The position numbers and the translations under genes were made by a program. Shown here in pieces: positions 34,702 through 43,794 of a DNA stretch of 64,000 nt; position 1 is the first letter of the stretch, and the number at the start of each line of letters is the position of its first letter. The stretch covers positions 1-64,000 of the forward strand of contig QZKU01000041.1 in NCBI GenBank assembly GCA_003598085.1. The letters are read 5' to 3'. The notes beneath the pieces were generated by a model. That model had not been told where the DNA came from and searched no databases. It saw only the letters and a list, made by a program, of their open reading frames with translations. Source of the DNA: Candidatus Abyssobacteria bacterium SURF_5. Its GTDB lineage: Bacteria; Abyssobacteria; SURF-5.

Positions 34702-35138
34702 TGCCGTCCCCCCTGTTTCACCGGCCGGAACTTGTATCCGATAAATTCCGCGGCGCCGACTTCCATGCCAAATTCCATCTCACGCATCGGCATGACCACG
34801 AGTTCGACTTCTGTTCCGATATCAAGCGCTTGTGTCGGGTCGCCTTCGAGGTCGGTGAAAATCGAGAAGAGCCGAATCCCTTCCGGCAGGTCGACATATC
34901 CAATTGGATGCTCGCCCATCATATACGAGACGGTCCACGAAAAAATTTTTCCGCGCCGGCCGAGGGGCGTCTCCTCCATTTGCTCCCAGCTATAGCAGGA
35001 CGAGCACAGCCGCTGCGGCGGGAAATGGAGCTTGCCGCATTTTTTGCATTTCGAGGCCAGAAGATTGCTATCGGGCGAGAGCGGTTTCGAGAGCGCCCCT
35101 TGAACAAATTCTTTATCGACTGCAAACGGTTCGGCCAT
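34698..35138 (-). CDS. DUF35 zinc-ribbon/OB-fold protein, thiolase partner
   Basis: A 146-residue protein with a rubredoxin-like zinc ribbon (CKKCGKLHFPPQRLCSSC, residues 31-48) and an OB-fold with FSWTVSYMMGEHPIGYVDLP near 67. DUF35 proteins bind acyl-CoA and form a complex with SCP2-type thiolases or aldolases; the stop/start overlap with the thiolase gene supports this. GGAG precedes the ATG. Confidence 0.92.
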   Translation of the reverse strand: MAEPFAVDKEFVQGALSKPLSPDSNLLASKCKKCGKLHFPPQRLCSSCYSWEQMEETPLGRRGKIFSWTVSYMMGEHPIGYVDLPEGIRLFSIFTDLEGDPTQALDIGTEVELVVMPMREMEFGMEVGAAEFIGYKFRPVKQGGRQ

Positions 35139-35192
35139 TTTTTCTCCTTTCAGTGAGCGAGGAAAACCGTGGGAAACGAGAGATTTTTATGC

Positions 35193-35221
35193 TTGACAAA
35201 GGTAAGGGTCCCCCATATAAT
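35193..35221 (+). promoter_or_regulatory. Consensus sigma-70 promoter before the TetR gene
   Basis: TTGACA (35193-35198), 17-base spacer, TATAAT (35216-35221): full consensus. The start site would leave a 210-base leader before the TetR ATG. Short inverted repeats follow (CTGA/TCAG at 35222-35236 and CTTGA/TCAAG at 35238-35254), which may be operator half-sites but are weak. Confidence 0.65.
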
Positions 35222-35436
35222 CTGACTATATCTCAGGCTTGAATCTGTGTCAAGAAAGAATCGCCCCGTGTCGAGTTCATCTGGCAGTTGTACGTCCGAA
35301 GCCGCTCGTGCAAACGGTCAAGAACCGCGCAAATGAAAGACGTACAGACAGGTGAAGAGGAGATAAGTCGTACTACTTCCTTTCAGATGAGAATGGAAAA
35401 AGCCGCCTGATTCAAACATGGCAACCCTTATTCCCG

Positions 35437-36051
35437 ATGGCGAAAAAGATATCCGAAATCGATCGAGAGAACCGCTGGAAGCGCCGCAGTCGCGAGACGC
35501 GGGATAAGCTGCTGAACGCAGCCGAGCAGATATTTTTGGAGAAGGGATATGACAACGCGACCACGCGTGAGATCTCGGCGCGCGCCGATCTCGGCGCCGG
35601 CACATTTTACGTGCACTTTCGCGACAAACGCGCGATCTACGACGCGCTTGTGCGGAGGGCGAACCGTGAGATGCATCGGAAATGGCTCGAGGCGCGGAGT
35701 CCGAAAATGTCCGTTGAGGAGCAGGTGGTGTCCGCCTTGCGCGTGAGTTTCGATTATTTCAGGGACAATGCGGACCTTGCGCGCCTGATCCTGATTGATG
35801 GCCCGCCGGTGGATGCAGAATACACGATGAAGCTGCATTCGGGAATTGGGGCCGAGCTTCACGAGATTTTGCGAGACGGAATTGAATCGGATCGAGTGAG
35901 CGAGATAGAGCCGGCGATTCTGGCTACTGTTTTTATGGGCATCGCGGTGGTAATGGGCCGATGGCTTTTGTCGTCTCATTCTCCGGAAAATGCCGAAGAG
36001 ATCGAGGAGGAGATAATCCGCTTCTGTCTTCGCGGGATGCGGCCGGAGTGA
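35437..36051 (+). CDS. TetR/AcrR family regulator
   Basis: A 204-residue regulator. The N-terminal helix-turn-helix reads TRDKLLNAAEQIFLEKGYDN then EISARADLGAGTFYVHFRDK, typical of TetR (residues 20-65). The C-terminal two-thirds form the ligand pocket. It lies between the thiolase-DUF35 pair (divergent) and the MaoC-acyl-CoA dehydrogenase genes (same strand), so it is the natural repressor of this beta-oxidation region, probably with an acyl-CoA as ligand. No Shine-Dalgarno site precedes the ATG. Confidence 0.9.
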   Translation: MAKKISEIDRENRWKRRSRETRDKLLNAAEQIFLEKGYDNATTREISARADLGAGTFYVHFRDKRAIYDALVRRANREMHRKWLEARSPKMSVEEQVVSALRVSFDYFRDNADLARLILIDGPPVDAEYTMKLHSGIGAELHEILRDGIESDRVSEIEPAILATVFMGIAVVMGRWLLSSHSPENAEEIEEEIIRFCLRGMRPE

Positions 36052-36343
36052 AATGATTTTAGATTTTGGATTGAAGAAAAGGATTTTTGATCCGCTGATT
36101 ACGCAGATTTTCGCAGATTAAAAAAGCGATCTTGGCGAAAGAGATGAATGGGCTTTTGCCGGTCACGTAAGGATAATCAGGAGAGATTCTTCGCTCTGCT
36201 CAGACAGACAACCGACTCTGTGGCGGAAGCGTGTCTCTGCGGTCGCGATACGGAAAATCTGGATTTTTCAAAGAGGGCGGAATGTTAATGGCAGGGTGTA
36301 AGAAAAGGCGATGAATTGTTTGACCAGATAAGGAGAAGGAACG

Positions 36344-37201
36344 ATGCCTATTGATCCGAAGAAAGCAGTCGGCGCAAAGTTACAGGGACTTCCTTATGAG
36401 TACACGGACCGCGATGTGATGTTGTACGCGTTGGGCGTGGGGGCGGGCGTTCCGCAGACCGATGAGCAGCAGTTGAAGTTTACGTATGAGGGCGATCTGA
36501 AGGTGTTGCCGACATTCGGAGTGATACCGCCGTTCCCGTCGCTGGTCGGCCTGATCGGGGCGCCCGGAATGGAATTCAACCCGATGATGCTACTTCACGG
36601 CGAGCAGTATCTCGAAGTACGCAAACACCCTCTCCCGACCAGCGGCAAACTCACCACGCAGCCGAAGATATCGGCGATTTATGACAAGGGAAAGGGTGCT
36701 CTCGTTCTGCTTGATGCCGTGACGAGCGACGAGAACGGGGACGAGGTTTTTTTCAACACGTTCTCGGTGTTTTTGCGCGGTGAAGGCGGCTTTGGAGGCG
36801 AATCCGGCCCGAAGCCGGGGAATCAGCCGCCTGATCGCGCGCCGGATAAGGTAGTCGAGCAGAAGACGCTCCCGCAGCAGGCGTTGATATACCGGTTGTG
36901 CGGCGACCGCAACCCGTTGCATGCGGACCCGAATTTTGCGGCAATGGCCGGATTTGAGAAGCCGATTCTGCACGGGCTGTGCACGTTCGGGATTGCCGGC
37001 CGCGCGATCGTGCAGGAATTCTGCAACAACGAGCCCGAAAAATTCAAGAGCATCAAGGTCCGTTTCGCAAGTCACGTATTTCCGGGCGAGACCATTGTGA
37101 CGGAGATGTGGAAAGAGGGCAACGAGGTCATCTTCAAATCGAAGACCGCCGAGCGCGGGCTCGACGTGATTACGAATGCTGCCGCAGTTCTGAACGCATA
37201 A
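36344..37201 (+). CDS. MaoC-like 2-enoyl-CoA hydratase (hydratase 2)
   Basis: A 285-residue double hot-dog protein like peroxisomal hydratase 2. The catalytic Asp/His motif [29 protein letters not shown] lies near residues 183-212. It hydrates trans-2-enoyl-CoA to the (R)-3-hydroxyacyl-CoA, usual for bulky or branched side chains including steroids. It precedes an acyl-CoA dehydrogenase gene by 34 bp. AAGGAGAAGGAACG stands before the ATG. The 290 bp upstream show only low-complexity sequence (a CGCAGATTTTCGCAGATT unit) and no clear promoter. Confidence 0.92.
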   Translation: MPIDPKKAVGAKLQGLPYEYTDRDVMLYALGVGAGVPQTDEQQLKFTYEGDLKVLPTFGVIPPFPSLVGLIGAPGMEFNPMMLLHGEQYLEVRKHPLPTSGKLTTQPKISAIYDKGKGALVLLDAVTSDENGDEVFFNTFSVFLRGEGGFGGESGPKPGNQPPDRAPDKVVEQKTLPQQALIYRLCGDRNPLHADPNFAAMAGFEKPILHGLCTFGIAGRAIVQEFCNNEPEKFKSIKVRFASHVFPGETIVTEMWKEGNEVIFKSKTAERGLDVITNAAAVLNA

Positions 37202-37235
37202 CTGAGAGCACAGCATCGACCGGAGGTATTTCTGT

Positions 37236-38390
37236 ATGCTGAAAAGCAAGCTTCCCTTTACGGAAGAGCACAACATGCTCCGCGACACGTTCCGCAAATT
37301 CATCGAGAAGGAGGTCACGCCTCACCACGAGCAATGGGAGAAGGACGGAAAGGTGCCGCGCGAGCTGTGGTTGAAGGCGGGCGAGAACGGGTTCCTCTGC
37401 CCGTGGGCCGACGAGAAATACGGCGGCATCGGCGCGGATTTTCTGTATTCAGTCATCATGATTGAAGAATTGACGAAGGCCGGTGCATCCGGTTTTGCGT
37501 TGCCGCTCCACAACGATATCGTAGTCCCGTACATTTACGCGTTCGGCAATGACGAGCAGAAGGAGCGCTGGGTGCCCGGTTGCGTATCGGGCGAACAGAT
37601 CAGCGCGCTTGCAATGACCGAGCCCAACGCCGGTTCGGACGTGCAGTCGATGAAGACCACCGCGATCAAGGATGGCGATTCCTACGTCATCAACGGTCAG
37701 AAGACCTTCATCTCGAATGGACTCCTTGCCGATGTTGTGGTTGTCGCCGCGAAGACCGATCCGAAGGCGGACCCGCCGTATTCGGGGATCAGCCTGATTG
37801 TTGTCGAGCGGGACACTCCGGGCTTCGAGCGCGGCAAGAAAATACAGAAGATCGGGATGAAGGCGCAGGACACGGCCGAGTTATTCTTCGACGAATGCAG
37901 GGTGCCGGCCGGCAACATTCTTGGCGGGGAGGGGTCCGGCTTCTTCATGATGATGCAGAAGCTGCAGCCGGAGCGTCTCGTGTGCGCGATTGGAGGCCAG
38001 GCGGCTGCCGAAAAATGTCTGGATTTGACAATCAAATATACGAAGGAGCGCGAGCAATTCGGCAGGCCGATCTTCAATTTCCAGCACACGCAGTTCCTGC
38101 TGGCGGACCTTGCGAGCGAGGTTTCGGTCGGGCGCGCATACATGGACAGGCTGATTCAGGACCACTTGGCCGGCGAGAACGTGGTGACGGAGACGTGCAT
38201 GGCCAAGCTGTGGATTTGCGAGATGGCTAACCGGGTAGCCGACCGCTGCCTGCAAATGCACGGCGGCTACGGCTACTGCGAGGAGTATCCGATTTCGAAG
38301 TTCTGGGTCGACGGCAGAATCCAGACGATTTTCGCGGGGACTTCCGAGGTGATGCGCCTGATCATCGCGCGCAGCCTTGGAAAAGATTAG
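37236..38390 (+). CDS. Acyl-CoA dehydrogenase
   Basis: A 384-residue FAD enzyme. It has the family signatures ALAMTEPNAGSDVQSMKT near residue 128 and, near the C-terminus, QMHGGYGYCEEYPI and RIQTIFAGTSEVMRLIIAR. The Glu in YCEEYP is at the position of the catalytic base. It oxidises an acyl-CoA to the 2-enoyl-CoA, matching the hydratase just upstream. GGAGG is present nine bases ahead of the ATG. Confidence 0.94.
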   Translation: MLKSKLPFTEEHNMLRDTFRKFIEKEVTPHHEQWEKDGKVPRELWLKAGENGFLCPWADEKYGGIGADFLYSVIMIEELTKAGASGFALPLHNDIVVPYIYAFGNDEQKERWVPGCVSGEQISALAMTEPNAGSDVQSMKTTAIKDGDSYVINGQKTFISNGLLADVVVVAAKTDPKADPPYSGISLIVVERDTPGFERGKKIQKIGMKAQDTAELFFDECRVPAGNILGGEGSGFFMMMQKLQPERLVCAIGGQAAAEKCLDLTIKYTKEREQFGRPIFNFQHTQFLLADLASEVSVGRAYMDRLIQDHLAGENVVTETCMAKLWICEMANRVADRCLQMHGGYGYCEEYPISKFWVDGRIQTIFAGTSEVMRLIIARSLGKD

Positions 38391-38448
38391 GTAAGTGACT
38401 TTGGGGAGAGTGAATGTATCCGACACTTGAGCGAGTGGTTTTTGCTTC

Positions 38449-38510
38449 GGGGACAGGCACCATTCTACGAATTCAAGAAGACATGAATTCCGTAAATGGA
38501 GCCAGTCCCC
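38449..38510. repeat. REP-like imperfect hairpin in a 330-bp intergenic region
   Basis: GGGGACAGGCACCATT at 38449-38464 is complementary, with two mismatches, to AATGGAGCCAGTCCCC at 38495-38510; inside, ACGAATTCA and TGAATTCCGT extend the pairing. Related TGTCCCC units occur at about 32,960-32,985 and 42,280-42,300, so this looks like a REP element family, perhaps mobilised by a REP-associated transposase elsewhere. The remainder of 38,391-38,719 holds a promoter and nothing else I recognise. Confidence 0.65.
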
Positions 38511-38657
38511 TTCGCGGTGGGACAGTCCCCATCGCTACCGTCGGACAGGCTTACAGTACCCGTCGCTGAGGATGCGGCTGACAATTCAGAGATAGAGGCA
38601 CTAGATTAGAGGGCGAATGGGGCACCCTTCGCCCTTATTTTTTTTCGGCGCGCTGAA

Positions 38658-38686
38658 TTGACATAGGTCACGTCGTCAAGTATAGT
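38658..38686 (+). promoter_or_regulatory. Sigma-70 promoter of the DUF2889 gene
   Basis: TTGACA (38658-38663), 17-base spacer, TATAGT (38681-38686), about 34 bp before the first DUF2889 start. Confidence 0.75.
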
Positions 38687-38719
38687 TTGTGAAAGAAATA
38701 GCCATTCCGGAGGGAAATC

Positions 38720-39205
38720 ATGGTACTTTGTTACAGCCGCACGAAACACGCCTCGATTGCTCCGCTCGGTGAGGACAAGCTGCTCGTAACCAATTACATG
38801 GACGACGGCAATTTCAGCGGAGAAATCGAGATTGAGGTGGCGCTGCCCGACCTGGAGATTACGGCCGCACGCGGCAAATTCGAGCGCTGCTTCACTGAAC
38901 ATTGCACGGCCGCCGAATCTCTAGTGAAAAAAGTCATCGGGCTCAGAGTCGGCTCGGGGCTGACAAAGTTGCTCGAGAACCTAATTGGCGGACCGAAGGG
39001 ATGTTCATTGATGGAAGCGCTGTTATTCGAGGCGTGCGACGCGGTCATTCTCTCGTTCACCCCTCAGCAGATGGGAATGGCCGATGGATTGGACGACGAG
39101 CAGCGCCGCGAAGGCCTGTTACAGATGGTGCAGATGAATCCGCGCCTGCTCAACAGTTGCATTGCATTCGATCCGAACGGCCCGTTGCTGAAGGGGCGCT
39201 TGTAG
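38720..39205 (+). CDS. DUF2889 protein, copy 1
   Basis: A 161-residue protein matching DUF2889: an EIEIEVALPDLEI strand, an RCFTEHCTAAESLVKKVIGLRV segment, and GGPKGCSLMEALLFEACDA, with cysteines in TEHC and KGC that could bind a metal. The family is common near acyl-CoA and fatty-acid genes of anaerobes and has no assigned function. GGAGG lies before the ATG. It is followed after 188 bp by a second DUF2889. Confidence 0.82.
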   Translation: MVLCYSRTKHASIAPLGEDKLLVTNYMDDGNFSGEIEIEVALPDLEITAARGKFERCFTEHCTAAESLVKKVIGLRVGSGLTKLLENLIGGPKGCSLMEALLFEACDAVILSFTPQQMGMADGLDDEQRREGLLQMVQMNPRLLNSCIAFDPNGPLLKGRL

Positions 39206-39393
39206 GAGAGGACTAGCGCTGATCGATAGTTCCCAGCGTTAGGCTCCCCTCATGCTGACTTACTCCCTTGATCGAGAGGGAACAAATTCCTTGCGGAAGA
39301 GACTAGAGCGGGGCGCCCTGAAGAATACATGCAGAGACATTAGGTAGTCCAGGAAAAGCGGGGATGTGAAGCGGACTTCAAGAGGAGGTTAAC

Positions 39394-39855
39394 GTGGCGA
39401 ATTTTTCACGGATGAAGCGGGTGGGCATCGAGCGGCCTGCGAAGGACAGAGCAATAGCGCACGGCCTTCTCGACGACCACATCTATTCGATGGAGATTGA
39501 CGTCGAGTTTGTCCTGCCGCAATGCGAGATCACTCGAATCAGCGGCAGGATGAAGCGGTTCACGACGCCCGAATGTCCGCGCGCCGACGAGATTCTGAAG
39601 AAAGCGATCGGAATGCGAATCGAGCCGGGCTTCCGCGAGAAGGTGAAGAAGCAGATCGGGCGCGCCGGCTGCCGGCATTACGGGACGCTGTTGATCGAGT
39701 GCTGTGATGCGCTCATGTCGGCCTCGATCCAATTTGCGCGTGAGGACCTTGAGGAGATGGGGCAGCCTGCGGATAGTGCAGCCATTCGGAAACGGCTTCT
39801 CGAGACGGTCCCGATACTGAAGGATAGCTGCATGGCGTATGCCTCGAGTGAATGA
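39394..39855 (+). CDS. DUF2889 protein, copy 2
   Basis: A 153-residue DUF2889 protein, clearly related to the upstream copy but divergent (SMEIDVEFVLPQCEI, PECPRADEILKKAIGMRIEPG, GRAGCRHYGTLLIECCDALM). Translation begins at a GTG with AGGAGG seven bases before it. Its stop overlaps the start of the PHP gene, so the two are coupled. Function unknown. Confidence 0.8.
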   Translation: MANFSRMKRVGIERPAKDRAIAHGLLDDHIYSMEIDVEFVLPQCEITRISGRMKRFTTPECPRADEILKKAIGMRIEPGFREKVKKQIGRAGCRHYGTLLIECCDALMSASIQFAREDLEEMGQPADSAAIRKRLLETVPILKDSCMAYASSE

Positions 39856-40499
39856 TGAAGATAGACTTGCATTGTCACACTTCTCCTCTGTCGACCTGCA
39901 GCGCGATCAAAATTCACGATCTGATTCCGCGGGCGAAAGAGGCGGGCATCGATGGGATTTGCCTGACGGAACATAACAAACTCTGGCCGCGAGACGAGGT
40001 GATGCGCCTTCGAGAGCGGTTTGAATTCCCGATTTTTCGCGGGATGGAAGTAACCACCCGCGACGGCGACATATTGGTATTTGGATTTGAGGAAGAACCC
40101 GCCGAGATAATAAGTGCGGCCGAATTGCATAAGAAGGTTTCTGACTGCGGCGGGTTCACGATTGTCGCGCATCCGTTTCGGGGGTTTCTGGTGTTTAATT
40201 TCGTGCAGCTATCGCTTTCGCCGGAGCGCGCGGCCACGCGTCCGGTGTTTCAGGCGGTCGACGCGATTGAGGCATACAATTGCAAGATAAACGAGCAGGA
40301 GACGCAGATGGCGCTTGATGTGAGCGCGCGACTCGGCATCCCGTGCGTGGCGGGGAGCGATGCGCATATTTTGGCCGACGTGGGAAAATACTACACGCAT
40401 TTTTCCAGTGATACTGACTCAGACGAGGATCTCGTCGTGCAGTTGAGGACGGGAAATTTTTCGATCTATGCACCGGAGAAGGGAGCTAACGATGTCTGA
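39852..40499 (+). CDS. PHP-domain phosphoesterase
   Basis: A 215-residue PHP protein. Metal ligands are visible in DLHCHTSPLSTCS (residues 4-16), LTEHNKL near 38, GMEVTT near 65, His in IVAHPFRG near 106, and GSDAHI near 175. It likely hydrolyses a phosphate ester in a nucleotide, amino-acid or signalling substrate (PolX, trpH-like class). Two adjacent ATGs at 39852 and 39855 are possible. Confidence 0.88.
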   Translation: MMKIDLHCHTSPLSTCSAIKIHDLIPRAKEAGIDGICLTEHNKLWPRDEVMRLRERFEFPIFRGMEVTTRDGDILVFGFEEEPAEIISAAELHKKVSDCGGFTIVAHPFRGFLVFNFVQLSLSPERAATRPVFQAVDAIEAYNCKINEQETQMALDVSARLGIPCVAGSDAHILADVGKYYTHFSSDTDSDEDLVVQLRTGNFSIYAPEKGANDV

Positions 40500-41265
40500 T
40501 TGGACCGGTTTGATCCGAAACCTGGAAAGGTTGTTGCGGCTGAAGACGTTTCCGGTCGCATTCAAGCTGCTCGAGGATCCCGATGAGCTAAACCGGAATC
40601 CGTGGCTCAGGCGGCTGCCGCACAAGGTGACGACGTGTCAGTTGATCACCATTGTGCGCACGTTCGATTGGACTGTGGGCGCGACGGCGGATGATTTTGT
40701 GTCGCCGCGGTGCACCAGCATCATTGGGTTGACGGAGCTGCCCGAGTACATCCGCGACGGCACGATGCGCAGCATGGTCTGGTGCGCGACCGTGGAGGAC
40801 GCAAATAAGTGCGAGGATTCGATTCCGCTGATCCCCTCGGGAAAGTATCACGCAGTCATGCTGGCGCCGCTGGTTTATAATCCGTTCGATCCGGATATCA
40901 TCCTGCTGTACGGGAACCCGGCACAGATGATGCTGCTTATCAACGCGATCCAGTTCCGCGATTACGAGCGGATGCAGTTTTTCAGCGTCGGCGAAAGCGC
41001 GTGCGCGGACGCGATCGCGCAGTGTTACCTCACGGACAAGCCAGCCATGACGATCCCGTGTTACGGCGAGCGGCGCTATGGCCATGCGCAGGACGATGAA
41101 ATGGTGATGGCGATTCCGCACCATTATCTTGAAAAGATTGTGGAAGGCCTCGACCAGCTTTACAAGAGAGGCATTCGATATCCCATCTCGCAATTCGGGG
41201 CGCAGGTGGACCCGTCCCCCGGTCTTTTCGGAGCATACGGGAAGGCATTTGGCGGAGGGGACTGA
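40492..41265 (+). CDS. DUF169 family protein
   Basis: A 257-residue DUF169 protein. Signature segments are FPVAFKLLEDPDEL near 20, KVTTCQLITIVRTF near 45, SIPLIPSGKYHAVMLAPL near 105 and QYCYLTDKPAMTIPCYGERRYG-like sequence near 190, with conserved Cys residues. The family is widespread in anaerobes and archaea, and no reaction is established. The ATG 40492 overlaps the PHP stop by 8 bp; an earlier frame start at 40468 lacks a binding site. Confidence 0.85.
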   Translation: MSDWTGLIRNLERLLRLKTFPVAFKLLEDPDELNRNPWLRRLPHKVTTCQLITIVRTFDWTVGATADDFVSPRCTSIIGLTELPEYIRDGTMRSMVWCATVEDANKCEDSIPLIPSGKYHAVMLAPLVYNPFDPDIILLYGNPAQMMLLINAIQFRDYERMQFFSVGESACADAIAQCYLTDKPAMTIPCYGERRYGHAQDDEMVMAIPHHYLEKIVEGLDQLYKRGIRYPISQFGAQVDPSPGLFGAYGKAFGGGD

Positions 41266-41331
41266 GCCTGCGGGATCCGCACATTTTGGATTTGGAGAAG
41301 ATGTCTGCCTGTATAAGAAGGAAAATCAAGT

Positions 41332-41955
41332 ATGCTTCACGTCGGATTGACAGGTGGAATAGGCACGGGTAAGAGCACGATCGCGGCGATGTTTGCGAAA
41401 CGCGGCGCGTATGTTCTCGATTATGACGAGCTTTCCCATTACGTAGTCGAACCGGAGAAACCGGCGTGGAGGGATATCGTCGATTTCTTCGGGCCGTCCA
41501 TCCTGAGGGAGGATCGCACGATCAATCGCCCCCGCCTTGGAGAAATAGTATTCGCGGACGCCGACAAGCGGAGGCAACTCCAGAGTTTCATCTATCCGAG
41601 ACTGGGAGAAGAATATGCGCGCAGGATTCAGGAGATTACGCAAAAGGACCCGAACGCCATCATCATGGCCGATGTCCCTCTGCTGATCGAGACGGGGATG
41701 AAGTCCATGTTCGAGAAGATCATTCTCGTTTATGCGACACGGGAACAGCAGCTTGGACGAATGACAGCGAGAAACGGATTCGACCTCGAGAGCGCAACGA
41801 AGAGACTGAACGCGCAGATGCCCATCGAGGAAAAACTTCAGTACGCCGATTACGTTGTGCACAACACGGGCTCGCTTGCCGCTGCCGAGGAGCAGGTTGA
41901 AGGTATTTGGAACGAGCTCGTCAGTCTGAGCCGGCAGAAGACCGGTACTCCATAA
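41332..41955 (+). CDS. coaE: Dephospho-CoA kinase CoaE
   Basis: A 207-residue kinase that makes CoA from dephospho-CoA and ATP. P-loop GGIGTGKSTIAAMF at residues 8-21, substrate motif YDELSHYVVE near 34, DVPLLIETG near 110, and the LID-type RQQLGRMTARNG-like basic segment near 137. Normal length and start (AGAAGGAAA before the ATG). It follows DUF169 by 66 bp. Confidence 0.96.
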   Translation: MLHVGLTGGIGTGKSTIAAMFAKRGAYVLDYDELSHYVVEPEKPAWRDIVDFFGPSILREDRTINRPRLGEIVFADADKRRQLQSFIYPRLGEEYARRIQEITQKDPNAIIMADVPLLIETGMKSMFEKIILVYATREQQLGRMTARNGFDLESATKRLNAQMPIEEKLQYADYVVHNTGSLAAAEEQVEGIWNELVSLSRQKTGTP

Positions 41956-42314
41956 GGCGCCACGGCCGTGGCGAAATTGATTATTCAACCGCAGACGAAC
42001 CGGCTACCGGGTCGGCGCCCGATAAACGCTGATCGTAATTATATTCTTTATTTTTCCTGCTTCTTTGCCTGCGGCGCTGGCGGACAGTCATCTCCTTCAG
42101 ATCTTTATCCGCTGCTTGTGCAGTTTTTTTACAGACTGAACGAATCCATCAACCCTGCAATGCGGGCACACGAGATTCTTGTGGACGGTCATTTATTTAG
42201 CAACTAATATTACATATGGTTGATGGCCGTTTTTTGCTGCCTTCATAACAGCTTTTAGAGTAAGGAGTTACAGATAAAAAATAGGCTCTGTCCCCAATTT
42301 TCGGTGCGGGTTCA
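41956..42314. other. Intergenic region, no supported gene
   Basis: About 360 bp. A 79-residue open frame from 41,968 to 42,207 has no family match, no binding site and an implausible sequence, so I leave it out. Near 42,280-42,300 a GGCTCTGTCCCCAATTTTC unit is related to the one at 32,965, a likely member of the TGTCCCC repeat family. Confidence 0.5.
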
Positions 42315-42344
42315 TTGACAAGGCGCGGCAGGATTCGGTAATAT
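42315..42344 (+). promoter_or_regulatory. Candidate sigma-70 promoter of selAB
   Basis: TTGACA (42315-42320) and TAATAT (42339-42344) with an 18-base spacer, about 31 bp before the selA ATG. Confidence 0.65.
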
Positions 42345-42375
42345 TTGAGAGGAAGGTTTTTCTGCAGGGAAATTT

Positions 42376-43794
42376 ATGAACCGAAAACCATCAAAATATT
42401 TGCAAGCGATCCCGAGCGTTGAGAAGGTGAAGCAGTTGCCGAGAATAGTGCAACTGCTTGGCGATCTCTCGGATGAATTTGTGACGGATGCGATCCGTGA
42501 GGTATTGGAGGAAATCCGTGCCGCCCGGAAGAAGGGATCACGCAACGAAGACCTTGAGTTCGAGAGCATCGAAGCGGCGGTTGTTTCCCGGATAGAAGAG
42601 CGACGGGCTCCCCCGCTGCGGCGGGTGATCAACGGGACGGGAATAGTCATACATACGAATCTGGGCCGATCGATGCTTGGAGCGAAGGCTGCGGCTGCGG
42701 CCGCTGACGCCGCCGCCTCATACGTAAACCTCGAATATGATCTTGAGACGGGAGAGCGCGGGCATCGCGATTCGCTATTCGAACCGTTGTTGTGTCGTTT
42801 GACTGGGGCCGAAGCCGCGACGGTGGTAAATAATAATGCGGCCGCGGTCATGCTCACGCTTGACAGCCTGGCGAGGGGGCGAGAGGTCGTCGTCTCGCGG
42901 GGCGAGTTGATCGAGATCGGCGGCTCGTTCCGGATTCCGGACGTGATGGCGAAGAGCGGGGCAAAGCTTGTCGAGGTCGGAACAACGAACAGGACGTATA
43001 TCGGCGATTATGAGCGGGCGCTTTCTCCGGAGACCGGGTTGTTGTTGAAGGTGCATCCGAGTAACTACCGCATCATCGGGTTCACCCAGAGCGTATCGGT
43101 ATCCGAACTGGTCGAATTAGGGAATCGGCGCGGAATTCCGGTGATGGAGGATTTGGGAAGCGGCGCGCTCATCGACATGAGCCGGTTCGGCATACCCGAT
43201 GAGCCGATGGCACAGCATAGCATGAGGGCAGGCGCAGATATCGTCACTTTCAGCGGAGACAAGTTGCTCGGCGGCCCACAGGCGGGCATTATTCTGGGAA
43301 AACGGGAGTACATAAAGGAAATTCGGAAAAACCCTCTGATGCGGGCGCTGCGAGTGGACAAGATAGCATTGGCGGCGCTTGGGTCGATCCTCCAGACGTT
43401 GCGTTCATCCCGTTTTCCGGAAAAGGAAATACCGACACTTGGACTGATCGCGCGAACTCCTGAGGATATCTTGAAGCTTGCGCAGCAGGTGTATGATAGC
43501 GTCGATCATCAAGCTCGCAAGGTGCTCAAGATGGAGATTAGGGAGGGCGAATCCCGCGCCGGCGGCGGCTCGTCGCCCGAGCACCCGCTTCCGACTTATC
43601 TTCTCGCGATTAATCCCGGCGCACAGACGCCGGATCAAATTGCTTATCGCCTCAGAATGCTGAATCCCCCCATTATCGGAATCATTCGGAAGGATTGTTT
43701 CTGTCTCGATTTCAGGACAATTCAGTCCGATGAGAATACGCACGTCATTGCAGCCCTTCGCGACCTGGCAACTCGTAGAAGTCAATCTTCATGA
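42376..43794 (+). CDS. selA: L-seryl-tRNA(Sec) selenium transferase SelA
   Basis: A 472-residue PLP enzyme converting seryl-tRNA(Sec) to selenocysteyl-tRNA(Sec) with selenophosphate. Typical segments: PPLRRVINGTGIVIHTNLGRS near residue 78, VVNNNAAAVMLTL near 153, GDKLLGGPQAGIILG near 298, the Lys of this motif holding PLP, and VVSRGELIEIGGSFR near 175. Its stop overlaps the selB start by 4 bp. Confidence 0.97.
   Translation: MNRKPSKYLQAIPSVEKVKQLPRIVQLLGDLSDEFVTDAIREVLEEIRAARKKGSRNEDLEFESIEAAVVSRIEERRAPPLRRVINGTGIVIHTNLGRSMLGAKAAAAAADAAASYVNLEYDLETGERGHRDSLFEPLLCRLTGAEAATVVNNNAAAVMLTLDSLARGREVVVSRGELIEIGGSFRIPDVMAKSGAKLVEVGTTNRTYIGDYERALSPETGLLLKVHPSNYRIIGFTQSVSVSELVELGNRRGIPVMEDLGSGALIDMSRFGIPDEPMAQHSMRAGADIVTFSGDKLLGGPQAGIILGKREYIKEIRKNPLMRALRVDKIALAALGSILQTLRSSRFPEKEIPTLGLIARTPEDILKLAQQVYDSVDHQARKVLKMEIREGESRAGGGSSPEHPLPTYLLAINPGAQTPDQIAYRLRMLNPPIIGIIRKDCFCLDFRTIQSDENTHVIAALRDLATRRSQSS

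Noticed and set aside
41968-42207. 79-residue open frame
   Set aside because: No ribosome binding site, no family match, unlikely amino-acid make-up.
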